A program made the position numbers and the translations under genes. DNA of 64,000 nucleotides from Dyadobacter luteus (GTDB taxonomy: Bacteria > Bacteroidota > Bacteroidia > Cytophagales > Spirosomataceae): contig NZ_QNUL01000019.1 of the NCBI RefSeq assembly GCF_003383615.1, positions 62,001-126,000 on the forward strand. The letters run 5' to 3'. The notes beneath the pieces were generated by a model. That model saw nothing but the letters and a program-made list of their open reading frames with translations. It did not search any database and was not told the DNA's origin. This document shows, piece by piece, positions 42,955 to 51,483 of the stretch; the stretch's first letter is position 1; every line of letters starts with the position of its first letter.

Positions 42955-43335
42955 TTCTCGGAATAATGCAATTCTGTTTTTTGGGTTATATTGTGTGTTT
43001 AAGGTATTTTTTTTGGGTATAAAACAAACCTTCGATCCAAAGCATATTTGCTTGTCGTATATTATTTGATAAGTTCAATATTTTGGAGTAATATGAATAG
43101 GAAAACGATTTTTTGAGGAAATAGTTATAATCAGGCCTCTAGATTGTTAACATCTGTTAATTGAAAATAATTTGTTCAAAAAAGAAACATAAACATTTGC
43201 AAATCATTTCCCAAATCCATTTCTTTGATTAACAATATTAAAAATCATCTGATTTTTACTTCATTATATCACTAAAACAGAAAGGAGAAACAATATCGGC
43301 CAACTGCTCTACGTTAACTAAATCGAATAGTAAAA
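42955..43335. other. 381-base intergenic region upstream of the sigma factor gene
   Basis: This AT-rich space separates the divergent HAD and sigma factor genes. It holds a palindrome TTAACATCTGTTAA (43147-43160), possibly an operator, and the sigma-gene promoter (43197-43227). The sigma gene leader would be about 100 bases. No credible ORF or RNA gene was seen in it. Confidence 0.6.
43197..43227 (+). promoter_or_regulatory. Candidate promoter for the ECF sigma factor gene
   Basis: TTG (43197-43199), 20 bases, then TTTCTTTG (43220-43227), seven of eight matches to the -7 consensus. The spacing is ideal. The start codon is 109 bases downstream. Confidence 0.55.
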
Positions 43336-43935
43336 ATGGAGAAAGTCCAAGTTAGCGACAGTGAGTTGGTAACATTGTATATCCGTGGTAATGAAAAAGC
43401 CTTTGAAAAGCTTGTTCAGCGCCATAAATCCAGAATCTACACCACTATTTATCTGATTGTCAAAGACCAGTATGTTGCAGAAGACCTATTGCAAGATACA
43501 TTTATAAAGGCGGTGGATACAATAAAGGGTGGTAGATATAATGATGAAGGCAAGTTTTTGCCCTGGATTATACGAATCGCACACAACCTCGCCATTGATT
43601 ATTTCAGACGTGATAAACGCTACCCCAATGTAGTGTTCGAAGATGGTAGCAGTGTATTTAATACATTGGATTTTTCGGAGGATTCCGTTGAGTCGATCCA
43701 GATTCGTCAGGAGACTCATGAGCAACTCAGGGAGATGATCCAGAGGTTGCCCGATGTGCAAAAGCAGGTACTGATCATGCGTCATTATGAGGACATGAGT
43801 TTTCAGGAAATTGCTGATGCTACAGGTGTGAGTATTAATACGGCATTGGGTAGAATGCGTTACGCGTTAATTAACCTGCGTAAGCAATTTAACCAGCGTG
43901 CCCCGCAATATGACAAAAACTTTTACCTACGATGA
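43336..43935 (+). CDS. ECF-type RNA polymerase sigma factor
   Basis: A 199-residue sigma-70 family factor. Sigma region 2 covers about residues 25-95, with YVAEDLLQDTFIKAVDTI, then WIIRIAHNLAIDYFRRDKR. Region 4 covers about 132-185, with LPDVQKQVLIMRHYEDMSFQEIADATGVSINTALGRMRYALINLRK. There is no region 3 or 1.1, so it is an ECF factor. No membrane anti-sigma FecR-type gene follows; instead a small gene overlaps its last 26 bases. The target promoters are unknown. Confidence 0.94.
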   Translation: MEKVQVSDSELVTLYIRGNEKAFEKLVQRHKSRIYTTIYLIVKDQYVAEDLLQDTFIKAVDTIKGGRYNDEGKFLPWIIRIAHNLAIDYFRRDKRYPNVVFEDGSSVFNTLDFSEDSVESIQIRQETHEQLREMIQRLPDVQKQVLIMRHYEDMSFQEIADATGVSINTALGRMRYALINLRKQFNQRAPQYDKNFYLR

Positions 43936-44158
43936 TGTTGTCCGGTATATCTACTGTGAAACGACAGAAAATGAAAATGATTTAATCGTTGAAGCCTTGG
44001 CGCTTGACGACGATCTGATGAGTTTTTACATTGATTCTCTGGAGATAAAAGGCCAGATGAACAAAATTGTCCGAACGCCAACGGAAAGGACGATTGGAAA
44101 AATTCTCGGTTATTCCCAACAATTTTCCACAAAGAGACCTGCTGCTCTCTCTTTTTAG
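43910..44158 (+). CDS. Small acidic protein overlapping the sigma factor gene
   Basis: An 82-residue cytosolic protein that opens MTKTFTYDDVVRYIYCETTENE and ends with basic and polar residues (STKRPAALSF). The first half is acidic and helical in appearance (IVEALALDDDLMSFYIDSLE), and the second half is basic. There is no membrane segment and no zinc motif. Its ATG lies within the sigma gene, giving a 26-base overlap in another frame and likely translational coupling. A partner or regulator of the sigma factor is a reasonable inference. I do not recognise the family. Confidence 0.72.
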   Translation: MTKTFTYDDVVRYIYCETTENENDLIVEALALDDDLMSFYIDSLEIKGQMNKIVRTPTERTIGKILGYSQQFSTKRPAALSF

Positions 44159-44243
44159 AATGAGTAACAGGTCATTATTATGCCAGTCATTGTGTAACAG
44201 TGGCTGGTTGTTTGGGTTTATACCTAATTAACACCTGAATTGT

Positions 44244-44891
44244 ATGCTGAGAAAAGAGCGTTTCAAAATGCTTCTGGATTATTTTACCACTAATTTTCCG
44301 GAGCCTGAAACAGAACTTGTTTATGGAAATCCATTTGAATTACTGGTAGCTGTGATATTATCCGCACAGTGTACCGACAAACGGGTGAATATTGTTACGC
44401 CTCCTCTTTTTGAGCGTTTCCCGGACGCCGAATCATTGGCTCTGTCAAATGCTGAGGAAGTGTTTGGCTATATCAGATCCATTTCTTATCCCAACAATAA
44501 AGCCAAACACCTTGTGGGAATGGGACGGATGCTGGTGGAGCAGTTTGATTCCCAAATTCCGGCTTCTGTGGATGAGCTTCAGAAACTACCGGGCGTGGGG
44601 AGGAAAACTGCAAATGTAATTGCATCTGTAATTTTTAATCAACCGGCAATGGCTGTAGATACGCATGTGTTTCGGGTATCGCACAGGCTTGGTTTGGTTC
44701 CTTCAACTGCTACTACTCCTTTGGCTGTAGAAAAAGTATTGATGCGTTATATTCCTTCTGAAATGGTACCTAAGGCACATCACTGGCTTATTCTGCATGG
44801 AAGATATGTATGTATCGCCCGCAGTCCAAAATGCAAATCCTGTGAGCTAAAGTCATTCTGTGCCTACTATGCCAAAAATGTAGCTGCATAA
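44244..44891 (+). CDS. nth: Endonuclease III
   Basis: A 215-residue DNA glycosylase/AP lyase for oxidised pyrimidines. The helix-hairpin-helix is LPGVGRKTANVIASV near residue 113, with the catalytic Lys in it. The catalytic Asp is in AVDTHVFRVSHRLG. The C-terminal iron-sulfur ligands C-x6-C-x2-C-x5-C are present in CIARSPKCKSCELKSFC. The early LVAVILSAQCTDKRVN is also standard. It is monocistronic, with an 85-base gap after the small sigma-linked gene. Confidence 0.96.
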   Translation: MLRKERFKMLLDYFTTNFPEPETELVYGNPFELLVAVILSAQCTDKRVNIVTPPLFERFPDAESLALSNAEEVFGYIRSISYPNNKAKHLVGMGRMLVEQFDSQIPASVDELQKLPGVGRKTANVIASVIFNQPAMAVDTHVFRVSHRLGLVPSTATTPLAVEKVLMRYIPSEMVPKAHHWLILHGRYVCIARSPKCKSCELKSFCAYYAKNVAA

Positions 44892-44985
44892 TTTTTTTAG
44901 TAGTCGTTGCAACTCTTTCTCATTAGACGGAGTCTGGTAAGAAATGGTGTTATTAAAGTATTTGTAAATCAAAAGTAAAATCGAA

Positions 44986-45900
44986 ATGGGTGGTAAGTTT
45001 TTGAAAATCGGGATTTTGGTCGCAGCGGTGGTAGGGATGATATCCTGCAACAACATCGAGAATCAGGATGAGCAGAGAATTATTGAGAATGAACAGGCAA
45101 TTGAGAAATACATTGCAGATAGTTCATTGAGTCTGACAAAAGATAGCAATGGGTTTTATTACAAAATTACCCAGACGGGTTCTGGAGTTAAACCTGAAGT
45201 TGGAGAAGAGGTAACTGTGAAGTACGATGTTTATCTTTTGAACGGACTAAAAGTTTGGACATCTGCAAAGGACACTGTGAAGACAGCTAAATTTCCGGCC
45301 TTTACAGGTTATATGTTCGTTGTTCCCGGTATGGAACTGGCGCTTAATTTAATGAAACCAGGAGACAAAGCTACAATTCTTGCACCTTTTTATCTGGGGT
45401 TTGGAAATTACACGTCTATACTGTCCGGATTTTCGACAAATGCGACTATTCCGCAGTACTCACCTGTTCGTGTAGATATGGAATTTGTGAGTAAGCGCAC
45501 GGAAGTACAACAGATTGATAGTTATCTGACAGCGAATAAACTGACTCCGACATACAGAACCTCCGACAATCTTATTGTTGTTAAAACTGCTACCGTAACT
45601 GAAGGAGATACTATCGGACCAAATAAAGTAGTTAAGATCAAATATGTTGGAAAGTTACTGAATGGGACTGTATTTGATGAAGGTAAAGATGTGTTGCAGT
45701 TTACGACCGGAACCGGGAACAGTAATCTGATTACAGGTTTTGATCGTGCTATCCGCAAAATGAAAGTGAACGAAAAAGCAACAATTATCCTGCCATCTGC
45801 AACTGCATATGGAAAAACAGGTAGAGCTAATTCACAAGGAAGCAATTTCGTTATTAAGCCTTACGAACCAATTATGTTTAACGTTGAGGTTCAGCCATAA
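44986..45900 (+). CDS. Tandem FKBP-type peptidyl-prolyl isomerase lipoprotein
   Basis: A 304-residue lipoprotein. The signal ends in a lipobox at MISC (Cys near residue 21). Two FKBP domains follow. The first (about 60-168) has VGEEVTVKYDVYLLNG and PGMELALNLMKPGDKATI. The second (about 195-303) has VVKIKYVGKLLNGTVFDEG and LITGFDRAIRKMKVNEKATIILPSATAYG, which retains more of the active-site pattern. It probably folds periplasmic or outer-membrane proteins. The gene is monocistronic and convergent with the aminotransferase gene. Confidence 0.92.
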   Translation: MGGKFLKIGILVAAVVGMISCNNIENQDEQRIIENEQAIEKYIADSSLSLTKDSNGFYYKITQTGSGVKPEVGEEVTVKYDVYLLNGLKVWTSAKDTVKTAKFPAFTGYMFVVPGMELALNLMKPGDKATILAPFYLGFGNYTSILSGFSTNATIPQYSPVRVDMEFVSKRTEVQQIDSYLTANKLTPTYRTSDNLIVVKTATVTEGDTIGPNKVVKIKYVGKLLNGTVFDEGKDVLQFTTGTGNSNLITGFDRAIRKMKVNEKATIILPSATAYGKTGRANSQGSNFVIKPYEPIMFNVEVQP

Positions 45901-45918
45901 GTGTTGACTTACTGACCC

Positions 45919-45956
45919 AAAAATATCTTTCGCTCATTCGGGTGAAGGATATTTTT
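45919..45956. terminator. Bidirectional terminator between the FKBP and aminotransferase genes
   Basis: AAAAATATC (45919-45927) pairs with GATATTTTT (45948-45956), extended inside by TTC/GAA. The structure overlaps the last codons of the aminotransferase gene on the minus strand. Confidence 0.7.
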
Positions 45957-47088
45957 GTTTATGAGTGATACATAATATTATTTCCCTCATTATTAATTCT
46001 TTCTCTTCCAGAGAAAGAGATGATCCCGACGGCAAACAAAGTCCTTCGGCAAAAAGCTGTTCACTGATCGAGCCACCAAAATAGGGAGCATTCCTGAAAA
46101 GCAGCTGCATATGCATCGGTTTCCAAACGGGTCTTGATTCTATGTTACAGCTTTCTAAATGTTTACGGAGTATTTCGCTTGTAGTTCCTGTTAGGTTTGG
46201 ATCAATTCTGATTGCGGTAAGCCAGCGGTTAGAAATGACCTCTGCTGCCTCGGGCTGAAAGGAAATCCCTGGAAAAGGAGATAACATTGCATGGTAAAAC
46301 GTATAATTTGCACGCCGTTGTCTGACGCGTTCATCCAGGACTTCAAGTTGCCCCCGACCTATTCCAGCCGAAATATTACTCATTCTGTAATTGTATCCTA
46401 TTTCTGAATGCTCATAGTGAACGGCTTCATCCCGTGCTTGTGTAGCCAAAAATCTTGCTTTCTTGATCAGTTCAGAATCATCGGAAACCAGTGCTCCTCC
46501 TCCGGAAGTGGTGACGATTTTATTTCCGTTGAATGAAAATATCCCCATTTTTCCAAAGCTACCGGCTTGTTGGTTATTATAGATACTACCGAGTGCCTCG
46601 GCAGCGTCTTCAAGAAAAGGGACATCATATTTGTCACAGAGATAAAGAATTTCATCCAGCTTACAGGGCATTCCATAGAGGTGTACACCGATGACAGCTT
46701 TAGGTTTTTTGCCAATCCGATGGTAATACTTTAAAGCTGTTTCCAGCGCATCAGGACAAATATTCCAGGTATCCGGTTCGCTGTCAATAAATACAGGGAT
46801 GGCACCCTGATATAAAACAGGATTGGCAGTGGCAACGAAAGTCAGTGATTGGCATAAGACGATATCATCCTTTTCTACATTCGCAAGAACTAATGCCAGA
46901 TGAATTGCAGAGGTACCTGAAGATAACGCCGCAACATGGCTCATTCCGGTATATTGTCCCAGCTCTTTTTCAAATAAGGTAATGTGAGGACCAACTGGAG
47001 CTACCCAGTTCTCTGCAAATGCTTCATTTACGTAAGCATATTCTTTGCCACTCATGTGAGGCGGAGAAAGCCATATCCGTTTATCCAT
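45934..47088 (-). CDS. DegT/DnrJ/EryC1-family aminotransferase, PglE-like
   Basis: A 384-residue PLP enzyme of the sugar-nucleotide aminotransferase family. It opens IWLSPPHMSGKEYAYVNEAF, has VAALSSGTSAIHLAL near residue 53 for PLP phosphate binding, and the Lys that binds PLP is in FSFNGNKIVTTSGGGAL near residue 187. It most resembles PglE-type enzymes that put an amino group on UDP-4-keto-6-deoxy-GlcNAc. Its start is 2 bases after the stop of the acetyltransferase gene, so the two form one unit. The matching 4,6-dehydratase is not in the window. Confidence 0.9.
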   Translation of the reverse strand: MDKRIWLSPPHMSGKEYAYVNEAFAENWVAPVGPHITLFEKELGQYTGMSHVAALSSGTSAIHLALVLANVEKDDIVLCQSLTFVATANPVLYQGAIPVFIDSEPDTWNICPDALETALKYYHRIGKKPKAVIGVHLYGMPCKLDEILYLCDKYDVPFLEDAAEALGSIYNNQQAGSFGKMGIFSFNGNKIVTTSGGGALVSDDSELIKKARFLATQARDEAVHYEHSEIGYNYRMSNISAGIGRGQLEVLDERVRQRRANYTFYHAMLSPFPGISFQPEAAEVISNRWLTAIRIDPNLTGTTSEILRKHLESCNIESRPVWKPMHMQLLFRNAPYFGGSISEQLFAEGLCLPSGSSLSLEEKELIMREIILCITHKQKYPSPE

Positions 47089-47090
47089 CT

Positions 47091-47690
47091 TCAGAATAGT
47101 GATTTAATAATACGTCCGGGATTCCCGCGAACAACCGAACCGTCAGGAATGTTGCGGGTAATGATGCTTCCTGCGGCTATACGACAATGCATCCCGATTT
47201 TTATTCCTGGAATTACCACACTGCCCGCTCCGACAAGCGTAAATGCGCCAATCTCTACATGACCGCACAGGATGCTGCCGGGTGCTATATGGACGTAATC
47301 AGCAATGAAACAATCGTGATCTATTCTTGCTCCGGTATTGATAATAACCTGCTCACCGATTTTTGCTCCTGTTTGAATGATACTACCGTGGAGAATTACG
47401 CTACCTGCTCCAATCTTTACAGATTCATCCACCAGTGCAGAAGGATGTACTTGTATGCCAAATGGATGTTTGATCCTCTGAGCAATCTGATAGCGTAATT
47501 GATTACTACCTATAGCGATTAAAACAGGCGTACCCGGATATTTATCAGGTTGATAAACACCGTCCACCTTGTAATCCAGAATCTGATGTTTTGTTTCATC
47601 GTCATCAAAAATAGCGTCAACCGGGAGACGGTTGGCTTTGAGGCAACTGATTAATACACGTGCATGTCCACCGGCACCGTAGATAAGCAT
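47091..47690 (-). CDS. Sugar O/N-acetyltransferase, PglD/NeuD-like
   Basis: A 199-residue enzyme. The N-terminal Rossmann-like part has MLIYGAGGHARVLISCLKAN, which binds the sugar nucleotide. From about residue 88 a left-handed beta-helix with hexapeptide repeats follows (VILHGSIIQTGAKIGEQVII, CGHVEIGAFTLVGAGSVV, GMHCRIAAGSIITRN). The catalytic His is probably in ARIDHDCFIAD. PglD relatives acetylate the 4-amino group made by PglE, which agrees with the neighbour. Confidence 0.92.
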   Translation of the reverse strand: MLIYGAGGHARVLISCLKANRLPVDAIFDDDETKHQILDYKVDGVYQPDKYPGTPVLIAIGSNQLRYQIAQRIKHPFGIQVHPSALVDESVKIGAGSVILHGSIIQTGAKIGEQVIINTGARIDHDCFIADYVHIAPGSILCGHVEIGAFTLVGAGSVVIPGIKIGMHCRIAAGSIITRNIPDGSVVRGNPGRIIKSLF

Positions 47691-47765
47691 GAGATAATTC
47701 GGATGGTTGTAGTCGTAGTACGGGAAAAGTGAACAGAGGTAATGGTTTCAGGAATATTGATGCCA

Positions 47766-48362
47766 TTATCCTTTAAACTTTTCCGGAATTTCAGTTTCCC
47801 TTAGGTCTCCGAAAGGACGTTTTAGCAGTTTCAAGGCCGTGATCAGAATAATACGTAGGTCAAGTATAAAAGAGACATTTTGTGCATACCATACATCCAT
47901 ATCCAGCTTCTGTTCCCAGGTAATTGCGTTTCTGCCATTGATTTGCGACCATCCTGTAATTCCTGGTTTTACTGTGTGTCTCAGTTTTTGCTCCCGATTA
48001 TATAACTCCAAATATTCGACCAACAGAGGACGCGGCCCGACTATACTCATTTCTCCTTTCATCACATTCCACAATTGCGGAATCTCATCCAGCGAAGTTT
48101 GTCTCAAAATTTTCCCTAACCGTGTAATTCGTTTTTTGTCTTCCAAATCACCTCTAACAGAGGATTCATCAGTCATGGTCCTGAATTTGACTATGTTGAA
48201 AGTGTACCCATTCAACCCCGGACGGGATTGAAGAAATAATGGATTGGAACGATCTATCAGATAGATCAATAGAAAAATACAAACAAAAAGCGGGAACAGG
48301 ATGATCAATCCTGCTCCCGCAACAATGAGGTCCAAACATCTTTTTCCCCAACGCTTATACAT
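47766..48362 (-). CDS. Undecaprenyl-phosphate sugar phosphotransferase, PglC-like
   Basis: A 198-residue monotopic phosphoglycosyl transferase that loads the first sugar-phosphate onto undecaprenyl phosphate at the inner membrane. The N-terminal re-entrant helix is about residues 10-35. The catalytic region has QSRPGLNGYTFNIVKFRTM, then RLGKILRQTSLDEIPQLWNV and EMSIVGPRPLL, and ends with PGITGWSQINGRN. It is the small PglC form without extra transmembrane domains. It lies between the E1 gene (10 bases after it) and the acetyltransferase gene (75-base gap). Confidence 0.94.
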   Translation of the reverse strand: MYKRWGKRCLDLIVAGAGLIILFPLFVCIFLLIYLIDRSNPLFLQSRPGLNGYTFNIVKFRTMTDESSVRGDLEDKKRITRLGKILRQTSLDEIPQLWNVMKGEMSIVGPRPLLVEYLELYNREQKLRHTVKPGITGWSQINGRNAITWEQKLDMDVWYAQNVSFILDLRIILITALKLLKRPFGDLRETEIPEKFKG

Positions 48363-48372
48363 GCTTTTTTAT

Positions 48373-50781
48373 CTAGTAAAGCTCAGGAAAAAGTTGTGGG
48401 TCGGATTCATGCATCATCTTGTACACTGTATCCATTATATCGTCGGTATTAGGTTTTGTGAAGTAATCTCCGTCTGATCCATACGGCGGACGATGGTCTT
48501 TCGCTGAAATAGTTACAGGCGCAGAATCAAGCCAGCGGTATGCATTTTGTTTTTCTACAACCTGCTGCATCATATAGGCTGATGCGCTTCCCGGCATATC
48601 TTCATCTGCAAAAATTACCCTGTTCGTTTTCTTAATGGAATCTACAATGCTGTTGTTGATGTCAAATGGCAACAACGTTTGTACATCAATGACTTCAGCA
48701 TCAATCCCCATTTTAGAAAGCTGCGAAGCTGCCTCCATCACAATCCGGCACATAGAGCCATACGTAACGATAGTAATATCTTTTCCTTCTTTCAGGATTT
48801 CCGGAACACCCAGAGGCAGGCATATCTCTCCAATATTATCAGGTAGAGTTTCTTTTTGGCGATATGAATTCAATGGTTCCACTACCAGTGCAGGATCATC
48901 TCCTTTCAGAAGTGTGTTGTAAAATCCTGAAGCCTGTGTGAAGTTACGTGGTACGATTACATGCAACCCTCTTAAACTACTCAGAATTGTGCCCATGGGA
49001 GATCCCGAGTGCCAGATACCTTCCAGCCTGTGGCCTCTTGTTCTGATAATCAAAGGGGCTTTTTGTCCCCCTGCAGTACGATATCTTAGTGATGCAAGGT
49101 CATCAGTTAGTGTAGCCAGTGCATAGTAGATGTAATCAAAATATTGAATCTCAACAATAGGGCGAAGACCGCGCATGGCCATGCCTATACCTTGCCCGAT
49201 AATAGTAGTTTCGCGTATGCCGGTATCTGTAATACGTAACGGTCCGAATTTTTCCTGTAAACCAGCCATTCCCTGATTCACATCTCCGATCATACCCACG
49301 TCTTCTCCTATGGCAACAACACTTGCGTTGTTTTCAAACAAAGCGTTGAAGTAAGACCTTATCACTTCGCGCCCATCCACAACCGGACTCGTGTCGCTGT
49401 AAACAGGGAATACGGGCTCAACAAAAAGTGGTGACTCTGGTGAATCGCTGTATAAATATGTGCTGAAACGATCGGAATTGTCTTTCAGGCTTTTTCTAAG
49501 AGAGGCTTGTAATTGTATTTTTACAGATGAGTTATCATTGCTCATCAGTCGCAGCGCTTTGCGAACGCTGGAAACCATATCTTTTCTGGTTGGCAGATAT
49601 GTCTTTGACAATTCCAATACCAGCTGGCTAATCTCATTTCCTGCATTACTTTCTTTTGAAGCATTTTGCAGAAGTTCTATTGTTGCCAGATATTCTTTGT
49701 CAAGTTCTTTCCTGTAAGCCTGCCATGCCTTATTTCTTGACTGGTTTGCAGTTTCCTTCGCTTCAGCTTCAATCTGTTCAAGCTCTTCCTCTGTGCAATA
49801 TCCATTCTGTAAAATCCATTCGCGAAAACGTTTATTACAATCATGATCTGCTTCCCAGTTGAGTCGCTGGCGGGATTTGTACCTCTCGTGAGATCCGGAG
49901 GTAGAATGCCCCTGAGGCTGCGTAAGCTCTGTAACATGTACCAGTACTGGTATTTGTTGCTCCCTGCATAGTTCTGCTGCGCGTTGATAAGTTTCAACAA
50001 GTGCAGGATAATCCCACCCGGAAACAGTAAATATTTCTAATCCTGGTTCATCTTCATTGCGTTGCAAACCGGCCAGCGCTTTGGAAATACTTCCTTTGGT
50101 GGTCTGGTATTCTATTGGAACGGATATGCCATAGCCATCGTCCCAAACAGATGTAAGCAAAGGGATTTGTAATACTCCGGCAGCATTCATGGCTTCAAGG
50201 AACATTCCCTGAGATGTAGAAGCATCGCCTATTGTGGCAAAGACGATTTCGTTGCCGTTTCTTGAAAAATTCGAAAGGTATTGAAGATCTTTATTTTCTC
50301 TGTAAAGTTTGGAAGCATAAGCCAGACCGACAGAACGTGGAATTTGTCCGGCAGTAGAAGAAATATCACAAACAGAATTATAAAGTTTTGTCTGATCCAA
50401 CCATTGTCCGTTTTCATCCAGCCATCTCGTGGAGAAGTGCCCGTTCATTGACCGGCCTCCTGTACTTGGTTCATGCTGAATATCGGCATGCGCATACATC
50501 TGCGCGAAAAAGCTTTGCCAGGATATATTTCCAACAGCAGCTTCAATAGTCTGGTCGCGGTAGTAGCCCGAACGGAAATCTCCCTGTCTGTAAGCCCTTG
50601 CGAGAGCAATCTGCGCTACTTCCTTTCCATCCCCGAAGATCCCGAATTTAGAGCGGCCGCCCATCGTATCCTTTCTACCCAACAAACTTACCTGACGGCT
50701 TTCGCACGCAATCCGGTAGTCGTTGGTAACACTTTCCTTACTCAACACGCTGGAACCAGTCAAACTATCATTCTCAATCAT
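48373..50781 (-). CDS. 2-oxoacid dehydrogenase E1 component, alpha and beta subunits fused
   Basis: An 802-residue thiamine-diphosphate enzyme, probably the branched-chain or related 2-oxoacid decarboxylase part of a dehydrogenase complex. The E1 alpha part covers about residues 30-380 and the E1 beta part about 475-800 (ALFENNASVVAIGEDVGMIG, IVEIQYFDYIYYALATL, IVTYGSMCRI, RVIFADEDMPGSA). The alpha-part cofactor motif reads GDA at residues 185-187 and WDDGYGIS near 213-220 where GDG and an NN pair are usual. No E2 or E3 gene is adjacent. The start was set at the ATG at 50781. Confidence 0.88.
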   Translation of the reverse strand: MIENDSLTGSSVLSKESVTNDYRIACESRQVSLLGRKDTMGGRSKFGIFGDGKEVAQIALARAYRQGDFRSGYYRDQTIEAAVGNISWQSFFAQMYAHADIQHEPSTGGRSMNGHFSTRWLDENGQWLDQTKLYNSVCDISSTAGQIPRSVGLAYASKLYRENKDLQYLSNFSRNGNEIVFATIGDASTSQGMFLEAMNAAGVLQIPLLTSVWDDGYGISVPIEYQTTKGSISKALAGLQRNEDEPGLEIFTVSGWDYPALVETYQRAAELCREQQIPVLVHVTELTQPQGHSTSGSHERYKSRQRLNWEADHDCNKRFREWILQNGYCTEEELEQIEAEAKETANQSRNKAWQAYRKELDKEYLATIELLQNASKESNAGNEISQLVLELSKTYLPTRKDMVSSVRKALRLMSNDNSSVKIQLQASLRKSLKDNSDRFSTYLYSDSPESPLFVEPVFPVYSDTSPVVDGREVIRSYFNALFENNASVVAIGEDVGMIGDVNQGMAGLQEKFGPLRITDTGIRETTIIGQGIGMAMRGLRPIVEIQYFDYIYYALATLTDDLASLRYRTAGGQKAPLIIRTRGHRLEGIWHSGSPMGTILSSLRGLHVIVPRNFTQASGFYNTLLKGDDPALVVEPLNSYRQKETLPDNIGEICLPLGVPEILKEGKDITIVTYGSMCRIVMEAASQLSKMGIDAEVIDVQTLLPFDINNSIVDSIKKTNRVIFADEDMPGSASAYMMQQVVEKQNAYRWLDSAPVTISAKDHRPPYGSDGDYFTKPNTDDIMDTVYKMMHESDPQLFPELY

Positions 50782-50837
50782 AAGCAAACATTACGGGTTT
50801 GAATCCGTAGTTAAGTTACATTTTTTTGGAAGCACCC

Positions 50838-50870
50838 CAAAATTATACAGGAAAATAATATTCATAACAA
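50838..50870 (-). promoter_or_regulatory. Candidate promoter for the E1/Pgl-like cluster
   Basis: On the minus strand TTG (complement of 50868-50870) is followed after 22 bases by TAATTTTG (complement of 50838-50845), a full -7 match. The E1 start is 57 bases downstream. Confidence 0.5.
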
Positions 50871-50986
50871 TTATCTCCTGTTCTTTGAAGCCTTTGTTAA
50901 TATTGGTTAATGTTTATTAAATTTAAGCTTTATCAATTAATCTTGTTCTTGAATTATTTTTCACCACTTAATATACCTATACAATT

Positions 50987-51382
50987 ATGAAAGTTTTCTT
51001 TTCAGCATTAGTTCTGATCCTGGGCTTAACAACAGTTAGCTTTGCACAAAAAGGTGTTTTGAAATTCAAAGAAGAGACACACAAATTTGGTAAAGTACCA
51101 CAAGGTACTCCTGTTACTCATGAGTTCGTTTTTACAAACACAGGTACTGAACCGGTAGTAATCTCAAACGTAACTGTTTCATGTGGTTGTACTACTCCTG
51201 TGTGGTCTAAAAATCCTGTTGCTCCGGGAAAAACAGGTACTGTAAAAGCAACTTTCAATGCAGCTGCATCAGGTCCTTTCAATAAGCCTGTAACTGTTTT
51301 CAGTAACACTGAAGGTGGTGCTATCACACTTTACCTGAATGGTGAAGTGGTGCCAAAAGCAGCGGCAAAAACTTCTAAATAA
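50987..51382 (+). CDS. DUF1573 family exported protein
   Basis: A 131-residue exported protein. The signal peptide ends near SFAQ (residue 21). An Ig-like DUF1573 domain follows with FKEETHKFGKVPQGTPV, then FVFTNTGTEPVVISNVTVSCGCTTP, and ends VVPKAAAKTSK. The CGC pair is typical of the family. It is common in Bacteroidota, and its role is unknown. The gene has its own terminator. Confidence 0.9.
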   Translation: MKVFFSALVLILGLTTVSFAQKGVLKFKEETHKFGKVPQGTPVTHEFVFTNTGTEPVVISNVTVSCGCTTPVWSKNPVAPGKTGTVKATFNAAASGPFNKPVTVFSNTEGGAITLYLNGEVVPKAAAKTSK

Positions 51383-51405
51383 TATTTAGAGATATAATTT
51401 ATATG

Positions 51406-51437
51406 AGTAGCCATCCGAAAGGGTGGCTACTTTTTTT
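51406..51437 (+). terminator. Intrinsic terminator after the DUF1573 gene
   Basis: An 11-bp stem with one wobble pair (51406-51416 and 51421-51431) is closed by a GAAA tetraloop and followed by seven T residues. Confidence 0.92.
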
Positions 51438-51483
51438 GTATACATACTTGTTCCGGTAGCTGCTGAGGTAATCCGAGGAAATC

